Assembly: GCF_003298505.1 (NCBI RefSeq)
Contig: NZ_QNGB01000016.1
Location: forward strand, 1-64,000
Direction: 5' to 3'
Origin: Roseovarius sp. TE539
GTDB lineage: Bacteria > Pseudomonadota > Alphaproteobacteria > Rhodobacterales > Rhodobacteraceae
Length of the DNA stretch: 64,000 bases
Every line of letters begins with the position of its first letter. Position 1 is the stretch's first letter. The notes under the pieces were generated by a model. That model worked only from the letters and a program-made list of their open reading frames with translations. It did no database searches and was not told where the DNA came from. Positions 27,878-36,645 of this stretch are shown piece after piece. The translations under genes were made by a program, and so were the position numbers.

Positions 27878-29050
27878 ATGGATTTCGACCAGATCATCGA
27901 CCGGCGTGGCCATCTGTCCAACAAGTGGGACAAGATGGAGGAGGTATACGGCGTTTCCCCCGATGACGGGCTGGCGATGTGGGTGGCCGACATGGATTTC
28001 CGCTCGCCCGAGTGTGTGCAGGACGCGGTGCGCCAGAAACTCGCGCATGGCTTCTATGGATATCTGGGGGATTACGGGCCTTACAAGGACGCAATTGCGT
28101 GGTGGATGAAGAACCGCCATGGCTGGACGGTCGAGCATGACTGGATCCTCACCGCAAGCGGGCTGTGCAACGGGCTCGGCCTGACCCTGGACGCCCTGAC
28201 CGCAGAGGGGGATGGCGTGATCCTCTTCACACCCGTCTACCACGCCTTCGCGCGGGTGATCCGGTCCGCGGGGCGCGAAGTGGTGGAATGCCCGCTGGCG
28301 CTGAACGATGGACGCTACGAGATGGATTTCGATCATTACGACAACCTGCTGTCAGGGCACGAGCGCATGGTTGTCCTGTGTTCGCCGCATAATCCCGGTG
28401 GCCGGGTCTGGACCCTTGAAGAACTGCGCGCCGTGGCCGATTTCTGCCGCCGGCACGACTTGCTGCTGGTTTCGGACGAGGTGCATCAGGATCTCGTATT
28501 CGGCGACAACCGGCACCTGCCGATGCCGCTGGCCGATCCCGGAATTACCGACCGGCTGATCATGCTGACGGCGCCCTCCAAGACCTTCAATATCGCCGGG
28601 GCGCATTGCGGGCAGGTCATCGTGCAGGCTGAGCCCCTGCGCCGCAAGATCAAGGCACGCATGGCGGCGCTGTCCACGGCCATCCATGATTTCGGTGTTG
28701 CCATGACGACCGGCGCCTACAGCCCGGAAGGGGCGGCCTGGGTGGATGAGCTGGTGGTTTATCTCGACGGGAACCGGAGGCTGTTCGACGAAGGCGTCAA
28801 CGCCATTCCCGGCGTCGTATCAATGCCGATGGAATCGACCTATCTTTCATGGGTTGATTTCGCGGGAACCGGCATGAGCCCGGAGGAAATCAAGACACGC
28901 GTCAACCGCGATGCACGGATCGCGGTGAATTACGGCGCCACCTTCGGGAGCGGCGGCGAGACATTCCTGCGGTTCAACATCGGGATGCCGCGGGCGCAGA
29001 TCGCCGAGGCAGTTTCCCGCCTTCAGGCAGCGTTCTCGGATTTGCAGTAA
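27878..29050 (+). CDS. PatB/MalY-type pyridoxal-phosphate C-S lyase/aminotransferase
   Basis: 390 aa. Fold-type I PLP enzyme: FDQIIDRRGHLSNKWDKM is the typical start, MWVADMDF follows, then SPHNPGGRVW, SDEVHQDLVF and the PLP-binding Lys in APSKTFNIAG. Relatives cleave cystathionine or other beta-C-S bonds. GGAGG lies about 6 bases before the ATG at 27878; the frame is open upstream to 27824. Divergent from def. Convergent with the hypothetical gene at 29072. Confidence 0.87.
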   Translation: MDFDQIIDRRGHLSNKWDKMEEVYGVSPDDGLAMWVADMDFRSPECVQDAVRQKLAHGFYGYLGDYGPYKDAIAWWMKNRHGWTVEHDWILTASGLCNGLGLTLDALTAEGDGVILFTPVYHAFARVIRSAGREVVECPLALNDGRYEMDFDHYDNLLSGHERMVVLCSPHNPGGRVWTLEELRAVADFCRRHDLLLVSDEVHQDLVFGDNRHLPMPLADPGITDRLIMLTAPSKTFNIAGAHCGQVIVQAEPLRRKIKARMAALSTAIHDFGVAMTTGAYSPEGAAWVDELVVYLDGNRRLFDEGVNAIPGVVSMPMESTYLSWVDFAGTGMSPEEIKTRVNRDARIAVNYGATFGSGGETFLRFNIGMPRAQIAEAVSRLQAAFSDLQ

Positions 29051-29071
29051 CGCAAAGGACGCAGAACGGGC

Positions 29072-29422
29072 TCAGCCCTTCCCCAACAGGGCAACCGGCG
29101 CGTTCATTGGCCGCTCGAAATCGAGTGGCTGTTCCGCCGTCGCTTCCGTGGTGCGCTTGTATTCGAAACGGATTTCGCCCGCTTCTTCCTCGGAGGCGAC
29201 GATCAGGCAGTTGGACAGGTGCTGGCTGCCCTCATGCATCTCGACCAGGCCACGCAGATGCGGCGCCGTATCCGCATCGAGGGCAAAACCGCCGTCCCAG
29301 GATCGCAGGACGCGATAGACCTCGTCGCCGGCATGGATCCGCAGACGGCTCTTGCGGCGCAGATCACGCTTGCGTGCGGCGTCAAGCCCGGCCTGCACCT
29401 CGTCAGGAAGAAATGTCGTCAT
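29072..29422 (-). CDS. Conserved-looking hypothetical protein
   Basis: 116 aa from the ATG at 29422. Soluble, with a basic N-terminal helix (ARKRDLRRKSRLRI), an aromatic centre (DEVYRVLRSWDGGFAL) and LRGLVEMHEGSQHLSNCLIV followed by FEYKRTT. No recognised domain. It reads as a real protein and ends 21 bases from the patB-like stop. Function unknown. Confidence 0.6.
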   Translation of the reverse strand: MTTFLPDEVQAGLDAARKRDLRRKSRLRIHAGDEVYRVLRSWDGGFALDADTAPHLRGLVEMHEGSQHLSNCLIVASEEEAGEIRFEYKRTTEATAEQPLDFERPMNAPVALLGKG

Positions 29423-29507
29423 CGCCGCGCCTCCGCAAGCATATATCGGCAGGATCTGACACGCATTTGTTTCGATCAAGTGAATGCGCATGCATTTTTT
29501 CGAAAAG

Positions 29508-30281
29508 TCACTCTTTTACAACCGCTTTCGGGCGCAAGACATGAGGCGCCGCGGGATCATAGAGGGCACTGTCGCGGAAATCCGGGATTTCCCCCAATAC
29601 AGGGCCAACCAGCGTCAGAGCGGTACGTGTGATCTTCGCGGCACGGACCTTCGCCTGAATATCGGTCAGTGTCCCGCGAATGAACATCTCGTCCGGCCAG
29701 CCCACGCGATAGGCCACCACAACCGGGCAGTCGGGGCCATAATGCGGTGTCAGCACACGCTGGATTTCACGGAGGTTGCGAACGCCGAGATGAATGGCGA
29801 GCGTTGCGCCCGAGCGGGCAAAAACCTCCAGCTTCTCGCGCGGTGGCATGGACGTCGACTTCATCGACACCCGCGTAAGCACGATGGACTGGGCCACCTC
29901 GGGCACGGTCAACTCCTGGCCGAGCGCGGCGGCCGCGGCGGCATAAGCGGGAACACCGGGTATTATCGCGTACTCGATATCGTCGGCGCGCAGCCGACGG
30001 ATCTGTTCTGCAATCGCGCCGTAAAGTGACGGGTCGCCGGAATGCACGCGCGCCACATCCTCGCCACGCCGGTGCGCCGCCACGATCTCGGCATGCGTTT
30101 CCTCCAGCGTCATCGGGGCCGTGTCACGCACCAAGGCGCCGGGTGGCGCGCAAGCCACCACCTCGGGCGGCACCAGAGACCCCGCGTAAAGGCAGACCGG
30201 GCAGGCGCCGATGAGCCGCTCTGCCTTCCTTGTCAGAAGCTCCGGGTCACCCGGCCCGGCACCGATGAAATAGACGGTCAT
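29508..30281 (-). CDS. cobM: Precorrin-4 C11-methyltransferase
   Basis: 257 aa. SAM-dependent methyltransferase of the corrin pathway that methylates C-11. It starts MTVYFIGAGPGDPELLT, with VARVHSGDPSLYGA, YAIIPGVPAYAAAAA and a LAIHLGVRNL segment. The ATG at 30281 is chosen because the GAGPGDPEL motif is normally near residue 8; the frame continues upstream to 30362 within the cobJ tail. It is the last gene of the minus-strand cob run. Confidence 0.93.
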   Translation of the reverse strand: MTVYFIGAGPGDPELLTRKAERLIGACPVCLYAGSLVPPEVVACAPPGALVRDTAPMTLEETHAEIVAAHRRGEDVARVHSGDPSLYGAIAEQIRRLRADDIEYAIIPGVPAYAAAAAALGQELTVPEVAQSIVLTRVSMKSTSMPPREKLEVFARSGATLAIHLGVRNLREIQRVLTPHYGPDCPVVVAYRVGWPDEMFIRGTLTDIQAKVRAAKITRTALTLVGPVLGEIPDFRDSALYDPAAPHVLRPKAVVKE

Positions 30282-30333
30282 GTCACAGCCTCTCGTCCGT
30301 TGTTCCCGAATATCCTGATCACGGCGGAACACT

Positions 30334-32142
30334 TCATTCCTTGGCCCGCACGGCAAGATCACCGTCTATCTTGCGCGCATAGCCACGCGGCGTGAACATG
30401 CGCGGCCCCTCGCCCAGTTCGGCAAGGCGCGAATTGCTCGACCCGACCAGCACCACGGTAAGCATGTCCACCTCATCGACCTCCAGCGCATCGAGGCGCC
30501 GGTAACAAAGATGTTCTTCTGCCCGCCCCAGCGAGGTTGCCAGCATCACCGGAGTGTCCGGCGGGCGATGCTGCAGCAGGATGTCCCGAGCCTCGGCCAG
30601 GAGGGTCCGCCGGGTCCGGGAAACGGGGTTGTAGAAGGCGATCACGAAATCCCCCTCGGCCGCGGCCTTGAGACGCGACAGGATGTCCGCGCGCGGAGTC
30701 AGAAGATCGCTCAGGGAGATGGTGCAGAAATCGTGGCCGAGTGGTGCACCGGCCCGCGCCGCCGCGGCCTGCAGCGCCGATACACCCGGCGAGCACACCA
30801 CCTCGGTGCGGCGTGCCGCGTCGCTGACGCCGTGTTCGCCGGGGCCCCGATCCAGCAATTCGAAAACCAGCGCGCCCATGGCGTAAATTCCGGCATCCCC
30901 CGAACAGACAAGCGCGACATTGCGGCCCTGTCCGGCCTGTTCCAGCGCATAGCGGCAGCGTGCCTCCTCGCCGCCCAGAGGGAAATCCGACCGCGCCTTG
31001 CCCGCCGCGAGCGGCCCGAGCAGATCTAAGTAAAGCCCGTATCCGACAAGCTCATCGGCCTCCGCGACAAGCGCCGAGACTTCGGGCGTGCGCCAGCCGG
31101 CCTGCCCCGGACCGATCCCGACGACACTCAGCTTCCCGCGTCCGCGCCCCGGCACCGCGGCAAGCGGCGCCGAAGCACGTCCCACGGCGCAGGTCGCGTT
31201 GGCGGTCTTGCGCTTTTCGATCGCCAGTTCGCCGCCGCCAGCCAGCGCCGCGCCTTCGGCGACGCCATGACAGCCAACCTCGGCAAAGACCACATCCGAC
31301 GGGTTGGCGAGCCGCGCACTCTGCGCTTCCAGTTCCTCCGCACTGAAGAGCCGCAGAGGCACTTCGAGCCGCGCCGCGAGCTGGATGACTGCCGGTTCGT
31401 CGGCCTTGAGCTCGATTGTTGTCACGCAGGCCACCGCACCGCGTGCGATGCCGGCTTCGGCGAGGGTCGATTTCACGAGGCCCCAGAGCTCTTCGGGATC
31501 GGCATCGCGGGCGCATCCCACCCCCAGCACGAATTGCTGAGGATGATAGACGAGGCGCTTGTCGCCCCCCTGCACGGGCGCCTCGGTGACCACCAGTTCG
31601 ACCGCTGCATCCGCGTCCTCGGCCAGTTCGAAGATATTCTCGCCCGTGACACGCGCACCCTCACCGGCCAGAAGGGCCGCCATCGCCGTCCTGGCATCTT
31701 CCGGGTTGGCAAGGCGATAGCCCGCCGGCGGCTCATCGAGCGCGATGCCGACCGAAACGTCTCCCGCGGTGGTCACCGCCGCCGCAGCCTCCAGCCCGGT
31801 GGCGATGCGCCGGGCCAGCCGGTTGGCCCCGCGATGCCCGCCGAGCAACGGGACCACGACCGACCCGTCATCGGAGATCGAAACAACCGGCGGCTCAGTG
31901 CGCTTGTCGCCCAGCATCGGCGCGACCGCCCGGATCAGGATCCCGCTGGCACAAACGCCCACCACCGGAACACCGGCGGCAAAAAGTCCACGCACATGTT
32001 CCAGCGCGTTGGCGAAGGTGGCATCGGCGCGTTCAACCCGTTTCTCGCGGCCATGCACCTGCGCCCCGATCATGCCGGCAACACGATGCGCGGTCACCTC
32101 ACCCGAGCGCGAGAGCGCCAGAACAACCGGCGTTACAGCCAT
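30334..32142 (-). CDS. cobJ: CbiG-CobJ fusion protein
   Basis: 602 aa. The first about 335 residues are CbiG-like (VGVCASGILIRAVAPML, then LLGGHRGANRLARRIA, and a C-terminal CobE-like part with VGVGCARDADPEELW), a protein that opens the delta-lactone of cobalt-precorrin-5A in the anaerobic route. Residues about 340-600 are precorrin-3B C17-methyltransferase (LSVVGIGPGQAGWRT, VALVCSGDAGIYAMG, FVIAFYNPVSRTR). The two activities act near one another on the macrocycle. The start overlaps cobI by 10 bases. Confidence 0.9.
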   Translation of the reverse strand: MAVTPVVLALSRSGEVTAHRVAGMIGAQVHGREKRVERADATFANALEHVRGLFAAGVPVVGVCASGILIRAVAPMLGDKRTEPPVVSISDDGSVVVPLLGGHRGANRLARRIATGLEAAAAVTTAGDVSVGIALDEPPAGYRLANPEDARTAMAALLAGEGARVTGENIFELAEDADAAVELVVTEAPVQGGDKRLVYHPQQFVLGVGCARDADPEELWGLVKSTLAEAGIARGAVACVTTIELKADEPAVIQLAARLEVPLRLFSAEELEAQSARLANPSDVVFAEVGCHGVAEGAALAGGGELAIEKRKTANATCAVGRASAPLAAVPGRGRGKLSVVGIGPGQAGWRTPEVSALVAEADELVGYGLYLDLLGPLAAGKARSDFPLGGEEARCRYALEQAGQGRNVALVCSGDAGIYAMGALVFELLDRGPGEHGVSDAARRTEVVCSPGVSALQAAAARAGAPLGHDFCTISLSDLLTPRADILSRLKAAAEGDFVIAFYNPVSRTRRTLLAEARDILLQHRPPDTPVMLATSLGRAEEHLCYRRLDALEVDEVDMLTVVLVGSSNSRLAELGEGPRMFTPRGYARKIDGDLAVRAKE

Positions 32143-32834
32143 GGGTCAGTCCCTTTCGTCAGAAGTATCATCGAGAAATAGGGCGCCTTTTCAGGGGCTT
32201 CGGCCAGTGGGCAAACAAGTTCCGAGGAAAGGCTGGCGCGTTCGACATAGACCGCACGGCGCGTCAGGCCAAGAGCGTCGATCACGGCCCGGACCTTCGC
32301 CAGATGGCGGCCGACCTTCATGATCGCCACGCTTTCCGCGCCTTCGATCCGGTCACGCAGTTCCGGCTCCGGCAGCGGACCGGGCAGCACTGTCAACCGC
32401 TCGTTGCGAGCTGTCAGCGGCACTCCGGCCGCGGCCGCACATGTGGTCACGGATGTCACGCCGGGCACCACCTCGACCGGATAGCGGGTGCTGAGCCGGG
32501 CGAAGAGATACATGAAGGAGCCGTAAAAGAACGGATCCCCCTCGCAAAGGCAGATCACGTCGCGCCCCGTGTCCAGAGCTTCGGCAATCCGTTCGGCGCC
32601 CGCGTCGTACGCAACCTGCGCCGGCCCGCGCTCGGTGGTCATCGGCACGTCGAGCACGATTTCCCTTGCGGCTCGCGGAATTAGTTCGGCGGCAATGGAA
32701 CGGGCGAAGCTTTCCGCACCGGCAAGCGCGGGATAGGCCACTACTTTGGCCCCGGAAATCAACCGATGCGCCCTGAGCGTCATCAGTTCGGGATCACCGG
32801 GCCCGACGCCGACGCCATAAAGCACCCCGCTCAA
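32133..32834 (-). CDS. cobI: Precorrin-2 C20-methyltransferase
   Basis: 233 aa. Uses SAM to methylate C-20 of precorrin-2 or its cobalt form. It starts YGVGVGPGDPELMTLRA, followed by ICLCEGDPFFYGSFMYL and VVPGVTSVTTCAAAA. The start codon is TTG at 32834, overlapping the stop of a 22-codon frame as TTGA, with AAGGGG about 8 bases upstream. Confidence 0.93.
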   Translation of the reverse strand: MSGVLYGVGVGPGDPELMTLRAHRLISGAKVVAYPALAGAESFARSIAAELIPRAAREIVLDVPMTTERGPAQVAYDAGAERIAEALDTGRDVICLCEGDPFFYGSFMYLFARLSTRYPVEVVPGVTSVTTCAAAAGVPLTARNERLTVLPGPLPEPELRDRIEGAESVAIMKVGRHLAKVRAVIDALGLTRRAVYVERASLSSELVCPLAEAPEKAPYFSMILLTKGTDPWL

Positions 32835-32899
32835 GACATACGCCCCTTTCGGCTTCTTCCGGTCAGTATTGCCACCGGATTGATTCCCGCTTCCGTCAT
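32831..32899 (-). CDS. Possible 22-residue coupled small ORF
   Basis: Its ATG (32899) overlaps the cobL stop as ATGA, and its TGA overlaps the cobI TTG start as TTGA. The peptide is small and basic at its end (TGRSRKGRMS). No homology is recognised. It may be a translational-coupling leader that carries ribosomes from cobL to cobI, or chance. Confidence 0.35.
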   Translation of the reverse strand: MTEAGINPVAILTGRSRKGRMS

Positions 32900-34098
32900 C
32901 GCTTGACCAGGCTCCATTGCGTGACCGGCATCATCGGGCGCCAGCCGGTCAGCCCGCCAACCGGCACGGCGCGGCTGACCTGCATCCTGACCAGATCGCC
33001 GCCATGACGTGCATGCAGGTCCAGCAGCACGGCCTCGCTTTCCAGCGTCACGGCATTGCATACAAGCCGGCCCAGCGGGCGCAGCGCGGCCCAGGCCGCA
33101 TCGAACGTGTCCGGCGCCAGACCACCCCCGATGAAGACCGCATCCGGTGCCTCAAGCCCCTTGAGGGCGGCGGGTGCCCGGCCATCAACCAGATCCAGTT
33201 TCGGAACCCCGAGGGCAAGCGCGTTCGCCGCCGCCATGGCGCGGCGATCGGCCCGCGGTTCAATTCCCACCGCGCGGGCATCGCGCGCGCCGCGCATCCA
33301 TTCCACCGCGATTGACCCGCACCCGGCCCCGATATCCCAGAGGAGCGCCCCGCGCATCGGCATGAGCCTGGCCAGTGTGGCGGCGCGAACCTCCCGCTTG
33401 GTCATGGTTCCGTCATGTTCGAACAGACCGTCATCCAGGCCCGGCACCCGCGAAGAAACCACCGCGTCCGGCCCGGCGACACACTCCACCGCCAGGGTGT
33501 TGAAGGCAGGCACCTCTTGAGACCAGCTTTCGGCCAGCCCGTCGAACCGCGCCTCGTCCGGCCCGCCCATTGCGGCCAGGACCGTCATCCGGGATTCCCC
33601 GAAGCCCCGGCTTTCCAGGAATTCGGCGATCCGTGCGGGCGTGTCTTCTCCCGTCGTAAGGATCAGGAGCCTCGCCCGCGGCTGTACGAAGGCGATCATC
33701 TGTTCGACGGGACGTCCATGCACGGTCAGCGTCTCGACATCCGGCAACGACCAGCCCATCCGCGCGGCGGCAAGCTGAAACGCCGAAACCTGCGGATGAT
33801 AGATGATCTCGGCGGGGTCGATGGCACGCCCGATACGGGCGCCGACGGAAAACCACAGCGGGTCTCCGGTGGCCAGCACCACCACTCTCCGGCCTCGCAT
33901 GGACCGCAACATTTCGATCAGTGCGTCGAATGGCGACGGCCACGCCACGCGTTCGGCGTGCAGGCTGTCGGACAACCGGTGATGACGATCTCCGCCGACG
34001 ATGACCTCGGCGGCCTCGACGATCGCACGGGTCGCCGGCAGAAGCCCGTCCATGCCGTCCTCGCCGATGCCGACGATATGCAGCCAGGGTTCAGCCAC
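32896..34098 (-). CDS. cobL: Precorrin-6Y C5,15-methyltransferase (decarboxylating)
   Basis: 400 aa, two fused halves. The N-terminal CbiE-like methyltransferase shows LHIVGIGEDGMDGL and VVVLATGDPLWF. The C-terminal CbiT-like half has the SAM motif LLWDIGAGCGSIAVEW and AVGIEPRADR, with VFIGGGL. It methylates C-5 and C-15 and decarboxylates the acetate side chain at C-12. Full CobL length. Confidence 0.93.
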   Translation of the reverse strand: MAEPWLHIVGIGEDGMDGLLPATRAIVEAAEVIVGGDRHHRLSDSLHAERVAWPSPFDALIEMLRSMRGRRVVVLATGDPLWFSVGARIGRAIDPAEIIYHPQVSAFQLAAARMGWSLPDVETLTVHGRPVEQMIAFVQPRARLLILTTGEDTPARIAEFLESRGFGESRMTVLAAMGGPDEARFDGLAESWSQEVPAFNTLAVECVAGPDAVVSSRVPGLDDGLFEHDGTMTKREVRAATLARLMPMRGALLWDIGAGCGSIAVEWMRGARDARAVGIEPRADRRAMAAANALALGVPKLDLVDGRAPAALKGLEAPDAVFIGGGLAPDTFDAAWAALRPLGRLVCNAVTLESEAVLLDLHARHGGDLVRMQVSRAVPVGGLTGWRPMMPVTQWSLVKR

Positions 34099-34164
34099 CG
34101 CTCTCCCCTCCCTTGCGTGCGGGGTTCGCGAGGCGCGCCTGCAAGGGCGCGACGAGCACGGCCC

Positions 34165-34803
34165 TCACGCGTCCGCCTCCCGCAAACCCGCGGCCAAGGC
34201 GTTGACAGCCGCCGATGTCATGGCCGAGCCGCCCCGCCGCCCGCGCAGCGCTATGAACTCGCAGCCGCGAGGATCAGAAGCCAGTTCCGCCTTCGACTCC
34301 GCCGCACCCACGAAACCGACGGGAAATCCCAATATCAATGCAGGTTTCGGCGCGCCGGCCTCGAGGCGTTCAAGCAGGTGGAAAAGCGCTGTCGGAGCAT
34401 TCCCGATCGCCACGACCGCCCCTTCGAGACGGTCCGTCCACAGTTCCACCGCCGCGGCCGAGCGGGTGTTTCCGATCTGCCGTGCCAGCCCGGGCACGGC
34501 CGGATCGTTCAGGGTCACTATCACCGCGTTGTCACGTGGCAAGTGCCGGCGGATGATACCGGCCGCCACCATCTCGCAGTCACACAGTACGGGGGCCCCC
34601 GAGTCGAGGGCGGCGCGGCCCGCCGAAGAGGCATTGTCGGAGAACGCGAGCCGGTCCGCGACGTCGATCATCCCGCAGGCATGGATGATGCGGATCGCCA
34701 GCGCCTCCATGCCCGGGGTGAACCGCGACAGGCGCGCCTCCCGGCGGACGGTGGCAAAACTTTCGGCATAGATGGCCGAGGGGTTTTTCTCATAGGGACG
34801 CAC
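34165..34803 (-). CDS. cobH: Precorrin-8X methylmutase
   Basis: 212 aa. Moves a methyl group from C-11 to C-12 to give hydrogenobyrinate. It starts with YEKNPSAIYAESFATV; the catalytic His is likely in RIIHACGMID; LILGFPVGFVGAAESK and GRRGGSAM are family features. Start GTG at 34803 with AAAGG about 7 bases upstream; the frame is open far upstream but that part overlaps cbiX. Confidence 0.92.
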   Translation of the reverse strand: MRPYEKNPSAIYAESFATVRREARLSRFTPGMEALAIRIIHACGMIDVADRLAFSDNASSAGRAALDSGAPVLCDCEMVAAGIIRRHLPRDNAVIVTLNDPAVPGLARQIGNTRSAAAVELWTDRLEGAVVAIGNAPTALFHLLERLEAGAPKPALILGFPVGFVGAAESKAELASDPRGCEFIALRGRRGGSAMTSAAVNALAAGLREADA

Positions 34804-34876
34804 GATCGGACCTTTGCGATGACCGCAGCCGCCGGCAGTGTCCGGCGGGGGTGTTTCCGGCACCAATAAGAACGGC

Positions 34877-36112
34877 TCAGGGACGCCCGCCACGCGCGCT
34901 TTCCGGGCCCAGGGGGTGATCGGCGTGCGGGTACTCTGCATGGTGGTGATGATGGTGATCGTCCCCGTGGTCATGACCATGGTGATGATGGTGGTGGTGG
35001 CGGTGCTGATCCTGCAGCTCCAGCCGGCACAGCCCGGTGCAGAAAGTGGTGCACAGGGTGCAATCCTCGACATTGGAGCCCGGCGCGCTGGCCCCCTGGC
35101 CCTCCACATGGTGGTGGTGACTTTCCTGGACCGCACCCACCTCCGCTTCGAAACCAAGCACCTGTGTGCGGTACTTGCACATGACGCAGGTCGGCGGCGG
35201 CACATCACTGAAGGCCGGGTGGCCGGCACCCTTCTCGGCCGCGATTGCAGCACGCTGTTCCGGCGTTATCCGGCGTGCATCCTGTCCTTCGACGGCCAGG
35301 ATCTGGGTCCGGTACTGGCAGGTACCGCAGTTGGGCGGCGGGTTGGCACCAGCCTGTTCGCTCACCCGTTCCGCGAATGTCTCAAGAACTTTTGGGTGAT
35401 CGCCAAGGTAGCCCGCCTTGACGAATTCGATCTCCGGGTGCGCGCAGGCCACCTGATCGGTGAAGCCGTAGATCCGGTCGATCAGGATCCCCGAAAACAG
35501 GAAGTAGGGGAACACCATCACGCGCTTGTAGCCAAGCCGCGCCACGTGCTGCAGGCAGGGTTCGACCAGCGGGAAGGTGACACCGGAGTATCCCACCTCG
35601 CACCAGCCGAAGCCCATGCCTTCCTGCAGCAGGCGGGCGATCTTGGCGACGTTGGCGTTGGCGTCCGGGTCGGACGCGCCACGACCGATCACCACGAGGC
35701 AGGTGTCATGCAGGCTGACCTGACCGCTCGCGGCGTTCGCGCGGTCCAGCGCCTCTTGCACCCGGGCACCGGCGGCGGCGATCATCTTGGGGTCTACACC
35801 AAGTTCGCGGCCATATGACACCTCGATCCCGTGGGTTGCCGCGTAGGTGTTGAGAACGGTCGGGATATCGTTCTTGGAGTGCATCGCCGCAAACAGCATT
35901 CCGGGCACCGCGAAAATACGATCGCAACCCCGGTCACGGAGCTTGTCCAGACCATCGCGGATGACGGGATTGGCAAATTCCAGGTAGCCGTATTCCATCT
36001 CCCAGTCCGCGGGGAGGTAGGGAGGCAGCTTTTGAGCAAGGCTCGCGAACTCATCGACTGCCGACTGGCTGCGCGAGCCGTGGCCGCAGATCATCACACC
36101 GGTCCGGGCCAT
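34877..36112 (-). CDS. cbiX: CbiX-type cobaltochelatase with Cys-repeat and His-rich tail
   Basis: 411 aa from the ATG at 36112 (GGAGG 8 bases upstream). The N-terminal two thirds are CbiX-like: GVMICGHGSRS, AVPGMLFAAMHSKNDIP with the metal His, VVIGRGASDP and FPYFLFSGILIDRI. Then come two similar units, CGTCQYRTQIL and CVMCKYRTQVL, a dense cysteine cluster CTLCTTFCTGLC, and a histidine run that fills most of the last 45 residues. Family members insert cobalt into sirohydrochlorin; His-rich and Fe-S versions are known. The tail may buffer cobalt. It overlaps no gene but lies 4 bases after a small membrane-protein gene. Confidence 0.88.
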   Translation of the reverse strand: MARTGVMICGHGSRSQSAVDEFASLAQKLPPYLPADWEMEYGYLEFANPVIRDGLDKLRDRGCDRIFAVPGMLFAAMHSKNDIPTVLNTYAATHGIEVSYGRELGVDPKMIAAAGARVQEALDRANAASGQVSLHDTCLVVIGRGASDPDANANVAKIARLLQEGMGFGWCEVGYSGVTFPLVEPCLQHVARLGYKRVMVFPYFLFSGILIDRIYGFTDQVACAHPEIEFVKAGYLGDHPKVLETFAERVSEQAGANPPPNCGTCQYRTQILAVEGQDARRITPEQRAAIAAEKGAGHPAFSDVPPPTCVMCKYRTQVLGFEAEVGAVQESHHHHVEGQGASAPGSNVEDCTLCTTFCTGLCRLELQDQHRHHHHHHHGHDHGDDHHHHHHAEYPHADHPLGPESARGGRP

Positions 36113-36116
36113 TCGC

Positions 36117-36341
36117 TCAGGCCTCCGCGGCGTCGTCTTCGACCGGATCGGCTTCGGCCTGCTCCGTGTCGTCTTCGCCCCTGCGTCCCCGAAGCCCGGC
36201 CCATAGCCCGATCGCGATCGCCGCGCCGATCGCTGCCGCACCCAGCCAGTGACCGTGGCCGGCAGCCTCTGCAAGGTGGCCGGGATGCGCTTGGGCCGCT
36301 CCGGCGCCAAGCAAGGCGGTGAGTGCAACGAATGGTCTCAT
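36117..36341 (-). CDS. Small DUF6732-like exported/membrane protein
   Basis: 74 aa. N-terminal signal-like segment FVALTALLGAGAAQAHPGHLA with a cleavage-like AQA/H, histidines at the new N-terminus (HPGHLAEAAGHGH), one membrane segment (LGAAAIGAAIAIGLWAGL) and an acidic tail. The histidines at the membrane face could bind a metal such as cobalt; this is an inference from position before cbiX. GGGGA lies about 6 bases before the ATG at 36341. Confidence 0.65.
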   Translation of the reverse strand: MRPFVALTALLGAGAAQAHPGHLAEAAGHGHWLGAAAIGAAIAIGLWAGLRGRRGEDDTEQAEADPVEDDAAEA

Positions 36342-36645
36342 GACGGTTTCCCCTGTCTTCATGTCGCTCGGCGGAAAGGGGAAAGAGCGGGCGCACCCGG
36401 CATCTGACGATGTGGTCCGACGGCCCCCGGCATGGGTCGGCCCGTTCCACGCACCTTTCCGGCCCCGTCCGTGGGGCATCGTCCGCCTTCTGTATAGACG
36501 TCCTGCACCTGCGCTGCAAACAGAGAAACGCCCGAAACGCCGCGGTTTCCGACATGTGCGGCCGTGCACGCGCCCTGCGCGGCACCGGGCATTCAACCAA
36601 GGCTTCCACGAGACTAGGTAAGACGCCGAACAAGGAGGCTCCGAA
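36342..36645. other. 304-base divergent region before cob genes and GST
   Basis: No gene is seen. On the minus strand the DNA upstream of the cbiX operon is GC-rich with several short stems, for example GCCCC-ACGGAC-GGGGC and CCGAC/GTCGG around a GC loop. The standard cobalamin-riboswitch B12 box was not found. It should contain promoters for both directions. Confidence 0.4.

Noticed and set aside
36342-36645. Cobalamin riboswitch
   Set aside because: Position is right, but the conserved B12 box and the usual pseudoknot loop sequence could not be found on either strand by eye.
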